The translations under genes were made by a program, and so were the position numbers. DNA of 59,542 nucleotides from Pseudomonas sp. GM48 (lineage in GTDB: Bacteria; Pseudomonadota; Gammaproteobacteria; Pseudomonadales; Pseudomonadaceae). The DNA is taken from contig NZ_AKJM01000120.1 of NCBI RefSeq assembly GCF_000282335.1, forward strand, positions 1 to 59,542. Reading direction: 5' to 3'. Positions 1 to 8,098 of this stretch are shown here, in pieces (the stretch's first letter is position 1; every line of letters starts with the position of its first letter). Under the pieces are notes generated by a model, which was not told where the DNA came from, ran no database searches, and saw nothing but the letters and a program-made list of their open reading frames with translations.

Positions 1-60
1 CTGACTCCACAAGCACCCACACGAATTGCTTGATTCAGTTGTTAAAGAGCGGTTGGTCAA
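1..60 (-). promoter_or_regulatory. rRNA operon 5' leader with boxA antiterminator
   Basis: Read on the minus strand this is the conserved Pseudomonas leader that precedes 16S rRNA. The boxA-like element GCTCTTTAACAA lies at about 39-50, and the following 'CTGAATCAAGCAATTCGTGTGGG' type segment is familiar from Pseudomonas rrn leaders. BoxA recruits the Nus antitermination complex. The 16S gene itself lies beyond the left edge of the window, so only the leader is seen. The identification rests on recognising the leader and on the three promoters just upstream of it. Confidence 0.85.
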
Positions 61-87
61 GAGCTTTTCGTCTCAACCGAGGCGCGC

Positions 88-115
88 ATTCTACAGCAGC
101 CTCATTTGCTGTCAA
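88..115 (-). promoter_or_regulatory. rRNA operon promoter, proximal of three
   Basis: On the minus strand there is TTGACA at 110-115, a 16-bp spacer, and TAGAAT at 88-93, followed by a GC-rich GCGCGCC discriminator. The consensus -35, short 16-bp spacer and GC-rich discriminator are the usual signs of a growth-rate-regulated stable RNA promoter. Confidence 0.85.
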
Positions 116-196
116 GTGATTTTTTTCCGAAGCTTTCAAAGTTTCCTTTGTAACTTCAACCACTTGCGCCTCCGATCTCTCATCAGCGGGAGGCGA

Positions 197-224
197 ATTC
201 TACAGCGCTACACGCTGCTGTCAA
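197..224 (-). promoter_or_regulatory. rRNA operon promoter, middle of three
   Basis: On the minus strand there is TTGACA at 219-224, a 16-bp spacer and TAGAAT at 197-202, followed by TCGCC. The hexamers and spacing match the proximal promoter, and the two -10 elements are 109 bp apart. Confidence 0.85.
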
Positions 225-342
225 CACCTCTTTTTCAACTTCCTTTTGGCTTCGATGACCTGAAGCAACCCGCTGCCGAAAACTGCGTAACTCTTTGTTT
301 ACCAAGGAGTTTTCCGTTTCGACTGCGCCGGAAGTGGGGCGA

Positions 343-370
343 ATTATAGGCCTCCAGAATCTGCCGTCAA
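343..370 (-). promoter_or_regulatory. rRNA operon promoter, distal of three
   Basis: On the minus strand there is TTGACG at 365-370, a 16-bp spacer and a perfect TATAAT at 343-348, followed by TCGCCC. The geometry is the same as in the other two promoters. The AT-rich stretch just upstream of the -35 (about 372-400) could be an UP element. The divergent rhtA gene starts 135 bp further on. Confidence 0.8.
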
Positions 371-504
371 GCACTGATTTTGGTTTTCTACCGACATATG
401 CAAAAACGCCGCTTATATATAGACGCGCCCGCAGTGAATGCGCAGTATATTGCCCATCACGAAGAGAAACGCCCTTACTTCCTATTTTCGGACGATGCCA
501 CGTA

Positions 505-1392
505 ATGAATGATCAGCCTCGCAGCCTAGCCTCTACCTTATTCTCGGTGGGGCTGCTACTCATAGCCATGGCATCGATTCAGTCCGGAGCCTCCCTGGCC
601 AAAAGCATGTTCTCCGTTGTTGGCCCTCAGGGGACGACAACATTACGACTGATTTTTGCCAGCGTGATCATGATGCTGATACTGCGTCCATGGCGGGCGA
701 AATTAACCGCAAGATCTCTGCGCACCGTCATCGTCTACGGGATGGCGCTGGGCGGCATGAACTTCCTCTTCTATATGTCATTGCAAACAGTCCCGCTGGG
801 TATCGCGGTGGCTCTGGAATTCACTGGCCCGTTGGCTGTGGCAATCTACGCCTCCCGTCGCGCGATCGACTTTTTGTGGATTGCCCTGGCTGCCGTCGGC
901 TTACTGTTATTGATACCGACAGGAGAAGCGACCGCAGGAATCGATCTGATAGGCGCCGGTTATGCTTTGGGTGCAGGTGTCTGCTGGGCGCTGTACATTT
1001 TGTTCGGCCAAAAAGCCGGGGCTGACAATGGCGTGCAAACCGCCGCGCTGGGGGTAATGATCGCTGCACTGTTCGTAGCCCCTATCGGCATTGTCCATGC
1101 CGGTTCCGCTCTGTTGACCCCGTCATTGATCCCTGTGGCCCTCGGCGTTGCCATGTTGTCCACTGCCCTCCCCTACACCCTGGAGATGGTCGCTCTAACC
1201 CGCATGCCGGCCAGAACCTTCGGCACACTGATGAGTATCGAGCCCGCCTTCGGCGCCTTATCGGGCTTGCTGTTCCTTCATGAATACCTCTCGCTGTCAC
1301 AGTGGATGGCTATCATGTGCATCATCCTGGCATCCGTCGGCGCAACCATGACTATGAGCACTGCCGCCAAGCCGGCAGTAGCGGCAGATTGA
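505..1392 (+). CDS. rhtA: Threonine/homoserine exporter RhtA (EamA/DMT family)
   Basis: This 295-aa inner-membrane protein belongs to the drug/metabolite transporter superfamily and is predicted to export threonine and homoserine. It has about ten hydrophobic segments and two EamA repeats. The segments AMASIQSGASLAKS, SLQTVPLGIAVALEFTGPLA and STALPYTLEMVALTRMP follow E. coli RhtA closely, including the invariant QTVPLGIAVALEFTGPLA block. The frame is open further upstream, but the extension is not transporter-like and would run into the rRNA promoter region, so I place the start at ATG 505. It stands alone, divergent from the rRNA operon. No dedicated terminator is evident after it. Confidence 0.9.
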   Translation: MNDQPRSLASTLFSVGLLLIAMASIQSGASLAKSMFSVVGPQGTTTLRLIFASVIMMLILRPWRAKLTARSLRTVIVYGMALGGMNFLFYMSLQTVPLGIAVALEFTGPLAVAIYASRRAIDFLWIALAAVGLLLLIPTGEATAGIDLIGAGYALGAGVCWALYILFGQKAGADNGVQTAALGVMIAALFVAPIGIVHAGSALLTPSLIPVALGVAMLSTALPYTLEMVALTRMPARTFGTLMSIEPAFGALSGLLFLHEYLSLSQWMAIMCIILASVGATMTMSTAAKPAVAAD

Positions 1393-1561
1393 GAGCAGAT
1401 ATGACGTAGGTCTGGTATTTGACGCTCAATTAGGCCATGTTTAGCCCCGCGACCCAGAGTCATACCATGGACAATTCCAGATAGGGATATCAGTAAGCTT
1501 CAAGCGCAAGCGAATGCAGCCAGACCCGGGCACAAGATCCGGGGACGCTTTAAGGACAGTA

Positions 1562-1843
1562 ATGAAACGAATTTTGATACTGATCGCCGTACTTGCAATT
1601 GCGGGCTGCGCAGCGACATCAAAAACACAGATCAAACACGGCAAGAAAGGGCTACATATCAACTGTTCCGGACTGTCTTCGTCCTGGGACAAGTGCTACG
1701 CCAGCGCGGCCAACTCCTGCGCCCCCAAGGGTTACAAGGTCATTGCCAAGTCGGGAGATGCAGTGGAAGAGCCCGGCGATTATCCGTTTGGCCTCAATCC
1801 TGCCGGCTATACCAGCCGCAGCATGATTGTCATCTGCAAATAG
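1562..1843 (+). CDS. Small cysteine-rich lipoprotein, unknown function
   Basis: This 93-aa protein begins MKRILILIAVLAIAGCAATS: a short signal peptide with a clear lipobox (IAGC) at about residues 13-16, so it should be a lipid-anchored envelope protein. The mature part is small, with a glycine-lysine patch followed by 'INCSGLSSSWDKC' and two further cysteines, one near the C-terminus (IVICK). The four mature cysteines suggest disulfide bonding. The start at 1562 is preceded by AAGGAC; an upstream in-frame ATG at 1514 would spoil the signal peptide. Similar short lipoproteins are common in Pseudomonas but I know no assigned role. It converges on the TetR gene, 14 bp away. Confidence 0.75.
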   Translation: MKRILILIAVLAIAGCAATSKTQIKHGKKGLHINCSGLSSSWDKCYASAANSCAPKGYKVIAKSGDAVEEPGDYPFGLNPAGYTSRSMIVICK

Positions 1844-1857
1844 TCAGGGCCGTCGCG

Positions 1858-2418
1858 TCACGCTCTTGGAGTTGCGATCTGACGGCCAATCTCTTCGTGG
1901 CTGGACTTAAGCACTGTGCGCTGAATATCCGGGCTAGCGAGCATACGCGCTACAACCAGCGCGCCAATGCATTGCGACAGAATCGCCCATGCCAGGCTGT
2001 CGCTTTGCAGAACACCCGCCCAACTTTCCTGAAGCCGACAAATCCAGAGCTCTGCCTGTTGACGGACAGAAATGTCGGATCGGGCAATTTCCGCCCCCAA
2101 TACCGGTAACGCACAGCCGGTTTCCGGATTCTCGACATGCGACATGCTCAGATACAGTTTCAAGCAGCGCTCAAGCTTGTCACGGTCCTGCCCTTCCCCC
2201 AGTCGCGCCAGGCTTTGGCACAACTCACGCTCGACAATGGTTGCGAACAACTCGTCTTTCGACGAGAAGTGGCTGTAGAAAGCGCCGCCACTCAAGCCAA
2301 CCGCTTTCATAAGGCCGTCCACGCCCACCGTTGAAAATCCGGATTTCTTGGCCAATACCGCACTGCTTTCCAGCAGCCTTTGCCTGGTTTCCAGCTTATG
2401 ACTGGCGGAATAACGCAT
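1858..2418 (-). CDS. TetR-family transcriptional repressor
   Basis: This 186-aa regulator has an N-terminal TetR helix-turn-helix (residues about 7-55: 'TRQRLLESSAVLAKKSGF', then 'GLSGGAFYSHFSSKDELFA', where the YSHFSSK recognition-helix signature is plain). The all-helical C-terminal half would be the ligand and dimer domain. It is divergent from the SDR gene at 2511, and the 92-bp gap holds a duplicated near-palindromic element at 2468-2495, so it probably represses the SDR and isomerase-like pair and itself. I chose ATG 2418 because AAGGGAGAAGGG lies just upstream; a GTG eight codons earlier lacks such a site. The inducer is unknown. Confidence 0.85.
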   Translation of the reverse strand: MRYSASHKLETRQRLLESSAVLAKKSGFSTVGVDGLMKAVGLSGGAFYSHFSSKDELFATIVERELCQSLARLGEGQDRDKLERCLKLYLSMSHVENPETGCALPVLGAEIARSDISVRQQAELWICRLQESWAGVLQSDSLAWAILSQCIGALVVARMLASPDIQRTVLKSSHEEIGRQIATPRA

Positions 2419-2467
2419 TGCCCTTCTCCCTTGATTGCTCACCTTGACGCCTGTCGAATCGTAGCAT

Positions 2468-2495
2468 AACGTTCGTTTAGTTAACGATCGTTTAC
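2468..2495. promoter_or_regulatory. Tandem operator, probably for the divergent TetR regulator
   Basis: Two copies of AACGWTCGTTTA lie in direct order at 2468-2479 and 2483-2494. The second contains the perfect palindrome AACGATCGTT and the first differs from a palindrome only in its centre. They sit in the gap between the TetR gene (start 2418) and the SDR gene (start 2511), where a repressor would cover both promoters. Repeated palindromes 15 bp apart suit two TetR dimers binding side by side. Assignment to this regulator is by position. Confidence 0.6.
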
Positions 2496-2510
2496 CAAAG
2501 GGATCTACCC

Positions 2511-3239
2511 ATGAATAACAAGAAGGTCGTACTGGTCGTCGGTGCAGGTGATGCCACCGGTGGCGCCATTGCCAAGCGTTTTGCGCAGGAGGGTTTTGTC
2601 GCCTGCGTCACCCGCCGCAGTGCGGACAAGCTCCAGCCACTGGTGGATGCCATCCAGGCCGATGGTGGCGAGGCCCATGGTTTTGCCTGTGATGCACGTA
2701 AAGAGGAAGACGTGATCGCGCTGGTCGAGCAGATCGAAACCCAGATCGGCCCCATCGAAGCTTTTGTCTTCAACATCGGCGCCAACGTGCCGTGCAGTAT
2801 TCTCGAAGAAACCGCCCGCAAGTATTTCAAGATCTGGGAAATGGCCTGTTTTTCCGGTTTTCTCAACGCGCGTGAAGTGGCCAAGCGCATGGCCAAGCGC
2901 CAGCGGGGCACGATCCTTTTCACCGGGGCCACCGCAGGCATGCGTGGCGCTGCCGGATTCGCCGCATTTGCGGGTGCCAAGCACGGTATTCGTGCACTGG
3001 CGCAAAGCATGGCCCGGGAGCTCGGGCCGATGAACATTCACGTTGCCCATATCGTCGTCGACGGCGCCATCGATACCGACTTCATCCGTGAAAGCTTCCC
3101 CGAAAAATATGCAACCAAGGATCAGGATGGCATCCTCGATCCCGAGCATATAGCCGAAAACTACTGGTACCTGCACAGCCAGCCCCGCGATGCCTGGACT
3201 TTCGAGCTGGACCTTCGCCCCTGGAGCGAGCGCTGGTAA
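2511..3239 (+). CDS. Short-chain dehydrogenase-like protein lacking the catalytic tyrosine (SDR_c10-like)
   Basis: This 242-aa protein has a Rossmann fold with an imperfect glycine motif (VGAGDATGGAIAKRF, residues about 9-23, where canonical SDRs have TGxxxGIG). Where a classical SDR has YxxxK it has FAGAKHG, so the catalytic tyrosine is phenylalanine, and the usual serine region reads FTGATAG. These changes fit the known atypical 'classical SDR subgroup 10', which lacks the tyrosine, so they are probably a family trait and not decay. The substrate is unknown, and classical Tyr-dependent oxidoreduction is doubtful. It is followed 36 bp later by an HCCA-isomerase-like gene, probably as an operon, and is divergent from a TetR gene with a tandem operator between them. 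Confidence 0.8.
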   Translation: MNNKKVVLVVGAGDATGGAIAKRFAQEGFVACVTRRSADKLQPLVDAIQADGGEAHGFACDARKEEDVIALVEQIETQIGPIEAFVFNIGANVPCSILEETARKYFKIWEMACFSGFLNAREVAKRMAKRQRGTILFTGATAGMRGAAGFAAFAGAKHGIRALAQSMARELGPMNIHVAHIVVDGAIDTDFIRESFPEKYATKDQDGILDPEHIAENYWYLHSQPRDAWTFELDLRPWSERW

Positions 3240-3275
3240 CTCCCCACACATAACAACAAGACGAGCGCCTTGAAC

Positions 3276-3866
3276 ATGAGCAAAACCGTGGAGTTCTACT
3301 TCGACCTCGGCAGCCCCGCCACCTATCTGGCCTATACCCAGCTACCGAAAATCTGTGCACAGACCGATACCCGGCTGGTCTACATTCCGCTCTTGTTGGG
3401 CGGGGTATTCAAAGCCACCGGAAACGCCTCTCCGGTGACTGTCCCGGCAAAGGGCCGCTACATGTTTCAGGATCTGGACCGCTACGCCAGACGCTACGGC
3501 GTGCCTCTGAAATTCAATCCGCACTTCCCGATCAATACCTTGATGCTGATGCGTGCCGTAACAGGCATGCAGTTGCGCCACCCTGAACGTTTTGCCGAGT
3601 TCATCGATTGCCTGTTCAAGGCCATTTGGGTCGACGGTCGGAATCTCGATGAACCGGCAACTGTCGCGGCAGTGCTGAGCGAAAACGCTTTCGACCCGCA
3701 AGAGGTGCTGACCCTGACCGCTGATGCAGAAGTCAAAGCCGTGCTCAAGGACAATACCGAAAAAGCTGTGCAGCGAGGGGTGTTCGGAGCGCCGAGCATG
3801 TTTGTCGGCAACCAGTTGTACTTCGGCCAGGATCGACTGGACTTCGTGCTCGAAGCCTTGAGTTAA
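3276..3866 (+). CDS. 2-hydroxychromene-2-carboxylate isomerase / DsbA-like (kappa GST family) protein
   Basis: This 196-aa protein begins MSKTVEFYFDLGSPATYLAY. The FYFDxxSPxxYLA signature and the C-terminal 'RGVFGAPSMFVGNQLYFGQDRLDF' are hallmarks of the thioredoxin-fold HCCA isomerase/kappa GST family, where the N-terminal serine (here in GSPATY) activates glutathione. Characterised members isomerise a naphthalene-degradation intermediate with glutathione, but most relatives have no known substrate and no aromatic catabolic genes lie nearby. A TTG two codons upstream (3270) is an alternative start. It follows the atypical SDR and probably shares its TetR control. Its stop overlaps a decayed dehydrogenase reading the other way. 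Confidence 0.8.
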   Translation: MSKTVEFYFDLGSPATYLAYTQLPKICAQTDTRLVYIPLLLGGVFKATGNASPVTVPAKGRYMFQDLDRYARRYGVPLKFNPHFPINTLMLMRAVTGMQLRHPERFAEFIDCLFKAIWVDGRNLDEPATVAAVLSENAFDPQEVLTLTADAEVKAVLKDNTEKAVQRGVFGAPSMFVGNQLYFGQDRLDFVLEALS

Positions 3867-4007
3867 ATCTCGACCACCAACCGCCCCTTTGCCGCTCCCG
3901 ACAAGAGCAGTACATGGGCGGCTTCTGCGGTCTGCAATGTGAACGAGTGCGGGTCAAGCAACGGCAGGAGCTTACCCGCCTCAATCAACGGCGCCGCCTC
4001 GGCGATT
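3863..4007 (-). pseudogene. C-terminal remnant of a zinc-type alcohol dehydrogenase/quinone oxidoreductase
   Basis: On the minus strand a frame of about 48 codons ends at 3863 and reads ...IAEAAPLIEAGKLLPLL... then EAAHVLLLSGAAKGRLVVEI and stop. This is the typical C-terminus of MDR-family zinc dehydrogenases and quinone reductases, where 'AAxAHxLLxSGxAxGKxVLxI' closes the protein. Upstream, an in-frame TGA appears just beyond 4007 and the similarity ends, so only the last ~48 residues of a ~330-residue enzyme survive. It abuts the LysR remnant at about 4008-4015, as if one deletion joined a regulator tail to an enzyme tail. Confidence 0.65.
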
Positions 4008-4014
4008 CATGGCG

Positions 4015-4116
4015 TGTCCCCCGACGAATCGTCGCCAATCCGCCAGGGTCAAAGCGTTTGTCGACTATGTGGCTCAGGTGCTTGAAAAAGCGCCTGAGCT
4101 GCACAGAGACAAATAG
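4015..4116 (+). pseudogene. C-terminal remnant of a LysR-family regulator
   Basis: Reading forward to a TAG at 4114-4116, the last 33 codons give CPPTNRRQSARVKAFVDYVA and then QVLEKAPELHRDK. The 'PxNRxxSxRVxAFVDxxxxxL' ending is the standard C-terminus of LysR-type regulators. No start or upstream LysR sequence exists here because it changes into the oppositely oriented dehydrogenase remnant. LysR regulators often neighbour the enzyme they control, which suggests both tails come from one lost locus. Confidence 0.6.
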
Positions 4117-4144
4117 CTACGCAGGAACCAGTAGCTGCACCCGA

Positions 4145-5953
4145 TCAAATAGCCGCGGTACGAGTGTTCAGCCACTCCAGCGCGGCCCCCTCGACCAGCG
4201 GACTCAGGCGTTCACGCACTTCGGCGTGATAGGCGTTGAACCACTGTTTTTCCTCTTCGGACAGCAGTGAGGTTTCCAGGCAGCGTGTATCGATCGGACA
4301 CAGGGTCAGCGTTTCGAACTTCAGGAACTCGCCGAATTCGCTTTTGCCTGCCTCACGGTTCATCGCCAGGTTTTCGATCCGCACCCCCCAACGACCCGGA
4401 CGATAGGTGCCCGGCTCAATGGACGTGATCATGCCGGGTTGCATCGCCGTTTGTGGCGCAGGCGCAGCCTGATAAGCGATGACTTGCGGACCTTCGTGGA
4501 CATTCAGAAAGTAACCGACGCCATGACCGGTGCCGTGACCATAGTCGACACTTTCTGCCCAGATGGGCGCGCGGGCGATGGCATCGAGCAGTGGCGACAG
4601 AATGCCCTTCGGGAACTGCGCGCGGGACAAGGCAATCACGCCCTTGAGTACGCGGGTGCAATCGCGTTTTTGCTCATCGGTCGGTGTGCCCACCGCAACC
4701 ATCCGCGTGATGTCGGTGGTGCCGCCCAGGTACTGACCGCCGGAATCGATCAGTAACAGACCGTCTCCTTCAATCACCGCGTGTTCTTCTTCGGTGGCGT
4801 GGTAGTGCGGCATCGCGCCATTGGCGTTGAACGCGGCGATGGTATTGAAGCTCAGTGACACGTAATCCGGACGACGCTCACGGGCGGCGGTGAGTTTTTC
4901 GTCGATGGTCAGTTCGGTGATGCGCTCGCGGCCCAGCGCCGAGTCCAGCCAGGCGAAGAATTCGCACAGCGCTGCACCGTCCTGTTCCATGGCCTGACGG
5001 ATGTGTTCGGCATCGGCCAGGCTTTTTTGCGATTTGGCCAGGGTGGTCGGGTTCAGGCCTTCAATCAGTTTCACCCCGCAGTCGAGGTTGTCCAGCAACC
5101 CCGCCGTGACCCGCGCCGGGTCGACTTGCAGGCTCGCGCCGCTCGGCACGGCGCGCAGTGCGGCAGCGACTTCGCTGTAATCGCGCAAAGTCACGCCGTC
5201 CTGTTCGAGGATGGCGCGCAGCTCGGCGCTGACCTTGCTCAAGGCGACAAACAGCGTGGCCTGTTGCTGATTGATCAAGGCGAAAGAAACGAATACCGGA
5301 TTGAATGACACGTCGCCGCCACGCAGGTTGAACAGCCAGGCGATGTCATCGAGGGTGGCAATGAAATGCCAGTCGGCACCCCGTGCCTTAAGGGTTTCAC
5401 GCAGTTTGGCAAGTTTTTCGCCACGGCTGACGGTCGCCTGTGGTGGCAAGTGCTGATAGATCGGTTCGTTCGGCAGGCTTGGGCGGTCGCTCCAGACCCC
5501 GCTCAACAGATCGAGGTCGGTGCGCAGGCGGGCGCCACGCTCTTCAAGTTTACCGCCCAGGGTCCGTGCCGAAGCCACGGCCATGACCGCGCCATCGACG
5601 GCGACAACGCCACCTTCGGGGGTTTGCTCGGCGAGCCATTCCAGTGGCCCGGGTTGACCCGGTTGCAGCTTGACCAAGTCAATGCCACTGCCCTTGAGCT
5701 CCTTGGTCGCTTGCTCCCAATAACGGCTGTCGGCCCAGACGCCGGCAAAATCCGGGGTCACGATCAAGGTACCGACCGAACCATGGAAACCCGACAACCA
5801 CTGGCGCCCCTGCCAGTAACCCGGCAGATATTCGGACAGATGCGGGTCGGCCGACGGCACCAGCAGGGCATGAATGCCCTCCCGGCTCATCAGTTCGCGG
5901 GTTTGCGCCAGGCGCTGGGGCACCGATCCGTTGATCGAAAGCTGCGTATTCAT
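4145..5953 (-). CDS. Xaa-Pro aminopeptidase (M24B, long form)
   Basis: This 602-aa cytoplasmic metallopeptidase is predicted to remove N-terminal residues preceding proline. It has two creatinase N-like domains (about 1-310; AxxVPSADPHLSEYLPG near the start) and a C-terminal pita-bread M24 domain. The metal ligands are visible as LLLIDSGGQY and TTDITRMV (two Asp), YGHGTGHGVG (His), TSIEPGTY (Glu) and VRIENL (Glu). At 602 aa it resembles eukaryotic cytosolic aminopeptidase P1 more than the ~440-aa E. coli PepP. ATG 5953 is preceded by AGGAGA; an upstream in-frame ATG at 5980 has no such site. It lies 65 bp downstream of the cysteine desulfurase, possibly co-transcribed. Confidence 0.88.
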   Translation of the reverse strand: MNTQLSINGSVPQRLAQTRELMSREGIHALLVPSADPHLSEYLPGYWQGRQWLSGFHGSVGTLIVTPDFAGVWADSRYWEQATKELKGSGIDLVKLQPGQPGPLEWLAEQTPEGGVVAVDGAVMAVASARTLGGKLEERGARLRTDLDLLSGVWSDRPSLPNEPIYQHLPPQATVSRGEKLAKLRETLKARGADWHFIATLDDIAWLFNLRGGDVSFNPVFVSFALINQQQATLFVALSKVSAELRAILEQDGVTLRDYSEVAAALRAVPSGASLQVDPARVTAGLLDNLDCGVKLIEGLNPTTLAKSQKSLADAEHIRQAMEQDGAALCEFFAWLDSALGRERITELTIDEKLTAARERRPDYVSLSFNTIAAFNANGAMPHYHATEEEHAVIEGDGLLLIDSGGQYLGGTTDITRMVAVGTPTDEQKRDCTRVLKGVIALSRAQFPKGILSPLLDAIARAPIWAESVDYGHGTGHGVGYFLNVHEGPQVIAYQAAPAPQTAMQPGMITSIEPGTYRPGRWGVRIENLAMNREAGKSEFGEFLKFETLTLCPIDTRCLETSLLSEEEKQWFNAYHAEVRERLSPLVEGAALEWLNTRTAAI

Positions 5954-6018
5954 CGTGTCTCCTGCTAACCACTTCATCATTATTGTTGAGGGCCGATCAA
6001 CGTCGGCACTTCGTCGCC

Positions 6019-7176
6019 CTATTGCCAGAATGCCGGAGCACTGGCGCAGGCTGCCTTGATCAGTTGAACCGCCTGGTCGATATCCTGCTCGGTGGTGAAA
6101 CGCCCGAGGCTCAAGCGGATGGTGCGACTCGCCGAGCGGGCATCATGCCCCAGGGCCAGCAGTACATGGGATGGGGTATTGCTGGCGGAATTGCAGGCCG
6201 AGGTCGCGGAAAACGCGATCGAGGCCAGCAATGCTGCCGGGTTGAACTCGCCTTCGCTGAAGGTCAGGCTCAGGGTATGGGGAATGCGCCGGGTCGGGCT
6301 GCCATTGAGCCGTACACCGGGAATACTCTGCAATTGCTCGAGCAAGCGTTCACGCAAACGCACGATGCTGGCTTTCTCTTCATCGAATGCAGCCGCCGCC
6401 AGTGCAAAGGCCGAGCCCATGGCCACGATCTGATGGGTCGCCAGTGTTCCGGAACGCAAACCGCCCTCATGCCCGCCGCCATGGATCTGCGCCTGCAGGC
6501 GCTGTTGTGCACGCGGACCGACGTACAACGCACCGATGCCTTTTGGGCCGTACAGTTTATGCGCGGAAAACGACATCAGGTCCACCGCCCACTGTGCAAG
6601 GTCGATCGCCACTTTGCCCGCGCCCTGTGCGGCGTCGACATGGAACAACGCCCCGCGATCACGCACGACCTGACCGATGGCGGGAATGTCGTTGAGGGTG
6701 CCCAGTTCGTTGTTGACCAGCATCAGCGAGACCAGGAAGGTGTCCTCGCGCATGGCTTCGCTGACCGCTTGCGCGGTGATCAGGCCATCGGCGTCCGGCA
6801 CCAGATAAGTCACCGCTACACCGGCATCCTGCAGTTGCTTCGCGGTATCGAGAATGGCCTTGTGTTCGATCTGGCTGGTGATGATATGGCCGCCGCCAAC
6901 GCCCCGGGCCTGAGCCACGCCTTTGAGCGCGAGGTTGTTGGACTCGGTGGCGCCTGAGGTCCAGATGATCTGCTCGGGCGTCGCGCCGACCAGTTCGGCG
7001 ACCTGGCGTCGCGCCTGTTCCACCGATTGCCGGGCCTGCTGGCCAAATGCGTGGGAACTGGAGGCCGGGTTGCCGAAATTGCCGGTAAAGCCCAGACACT
7101 CGACCATCACCTTGATGACTCGCTCATCCACCGGCGTGGTGGCGGCGTAGTCGAAATACAACGGACGTTTATTCAT
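6019..7176 (-). CDS. Cysteine desulfurase (IscS/NifS-like), paralogue outside an isc operon
   Basis: This 385-aa PLP enzyme converts cysteine to alanine and transferable sulfane sulfur. It begins with YFDYAATTPVD. The PLP lysine is in SFSAHKLYGPKG (about residues 200-211), the pyridoxal-contacting Asp/His in LFHVDAAQ, and the catalytic cysteine sits in ATSACNSASNTPSHVL, where IscS has the SGSACTSAS loop. It is shorter than IscS (404 aa), and the Fe-S assembly genes iscU, iscA and hscBA are absent nearby, so it is likely a specialised or backup desulfurase. It precedes the aminopeptidase gene on the same strand. Confidence 0.85.
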   Translation of the reverse strand: MNKRPLYFDYAATTPVDERVIKVMVECLGFTGNFGNPASSSHAFGQQARQSVEQARRQVAELVGATPEQIIWTSGATESNNLALKGVAQARGVGGGHIITSQIEHKAILDTAKQLQDAGVAVTYLVPDADGLITAQAVSEAMREDTFLVSLMLVNNELGTLNDIPAIGQVVRDRGALFHVDAAQGAGKVAIDLAQWAVDLMSFSAHKLYGPKGIGALYVGPRAQQRLQAQIHGGGHEGGLRSGTLATHQIVAMGSAFALAAAAFDEEKASIVRLRERLLEQLQSIPGVRLNGSPTRRIPHTLSLTFSEGEFNPAALLASIAFSATSACNSASNTPSHVLLALGHDARSASRTIRLSLGRFTTEQDIDQAVQLIKAACASAPAFWQ

Positions 7177-7382
7177 AAAAGACTCGCAGAGCGTGTTCCG
7201 GGATCAGGAAGCTCGTGACTGCAAACGGCAAAGCGCAGCCTTGTGAGCTGCGCGCGGTTTTCAGAACGTTACCAATACCTGATCGGATGCCGTTAAAGAA
7301 GAACTACTTCATTTAATAGTGCGTAGGAACGCTCCTGAAAAGTCAGCTTAACAGGCATCGGGCAACCGATTGAAGCAATGCG

Positions 7383-7997
7383 TCAGCTAAAGCTTTCGAG
7401 CAACAACGGATACAGCGACCCCACGAGCAGCGCGGCCATGCCCCAATTGAACAGGCGCAGCCAGCGGCGGTCCTTCAGAACGTTGCGTAACAGCGTGCCA
7501 CAAGCGGCCCAGACACCGACGCTCGGCAGGTTGATGATCGCAAAGACGGCCGCAATCACGATCACATTAGTGAAGTAACCCTGCATCGGCGTGTAGGTGC
7601 TGATGGCGCCAATGGCCATGATCCAGGCCTTGGGATTGACCCACTGGAACGCGGCGGCGCCCAAATAGCTGATCGGTTTCGCCTCGCCCTGCTGGCTCTC
7701 CGACATTGGTCCGGAATGGGCGATTTTCCAGGCCAGATACAGCAAGTACGCCGCCCCCACGTAACGCAGCACGGTGTAGAGCAAAGGGTAAGCCTGGAAC
7801 ACCGCGCCAAGGCCGAAACCGACTGCCACCACGAGTACGAAGAAGCCACAGGTGATGCCGAGCATGTGCGGAATCGTGCGGTTGAAACCAAAGTTCACCC
7901 CGGATGCCAGCAACATGGTGTTGTTCGGGCCGGGCGTGATCGAGGTGACGAGGGCAAACAGGGCGAAGCCCAGCAGCAGGTCGAGTGAGAGCGTCAT
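7383..7997 (-). CDS. LysE/RhtB-family amino acid exporter
   Basis: This 204-aa inner-membrane protein has five to six hydrophobic segments and the family signature near the N-terminus, 'TSITPGPNNTMLLASG' (residues about 18-33), plus 'QWVNPKAWIMAIGAIS' mid-protein. Such proteins export amino acids or small metabolites; the substrate cannot be read from the sequence. It starts at ATG 7997. The 206 bp between it and the desulfurase hold no recognisable element. Confidence 0.85.
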   Translation of the reverse strand: MTLSLDLLLGFALFALVTSITPGPNNTMLLASGVNFGFNRTIPHMLGITCGFFVLVVAVGFGLGAVFQAYPLLYTVLRYVGAAYLLYLAWKIAHSGPMSESQQGEAKPISYLGAAAFQWVNPKAWIMAIGAISTYTPMQGYFTNVIVIAAVFAIINLPSVGVWAACGTLLRNVLKDRRWLRLFNWGMAALLVGSLYPLLLESFS

Positions 7998-8098
7998 GGG
8001 TGGCAGTCCGTCAGGGTCGGTCAGGTATTGACCCTACCGCACACCTTGGGCGAAACCCACGGACAGTTGTGTGAAACTTGAAGCAGTACAGTTTTGCT

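Noticed and set aside
7177..7382. Possible terminator or small RNA between the desulfurase and the LysE exporter
   Set aside because: Only short imperfect stems, no T-run, no promoter match.
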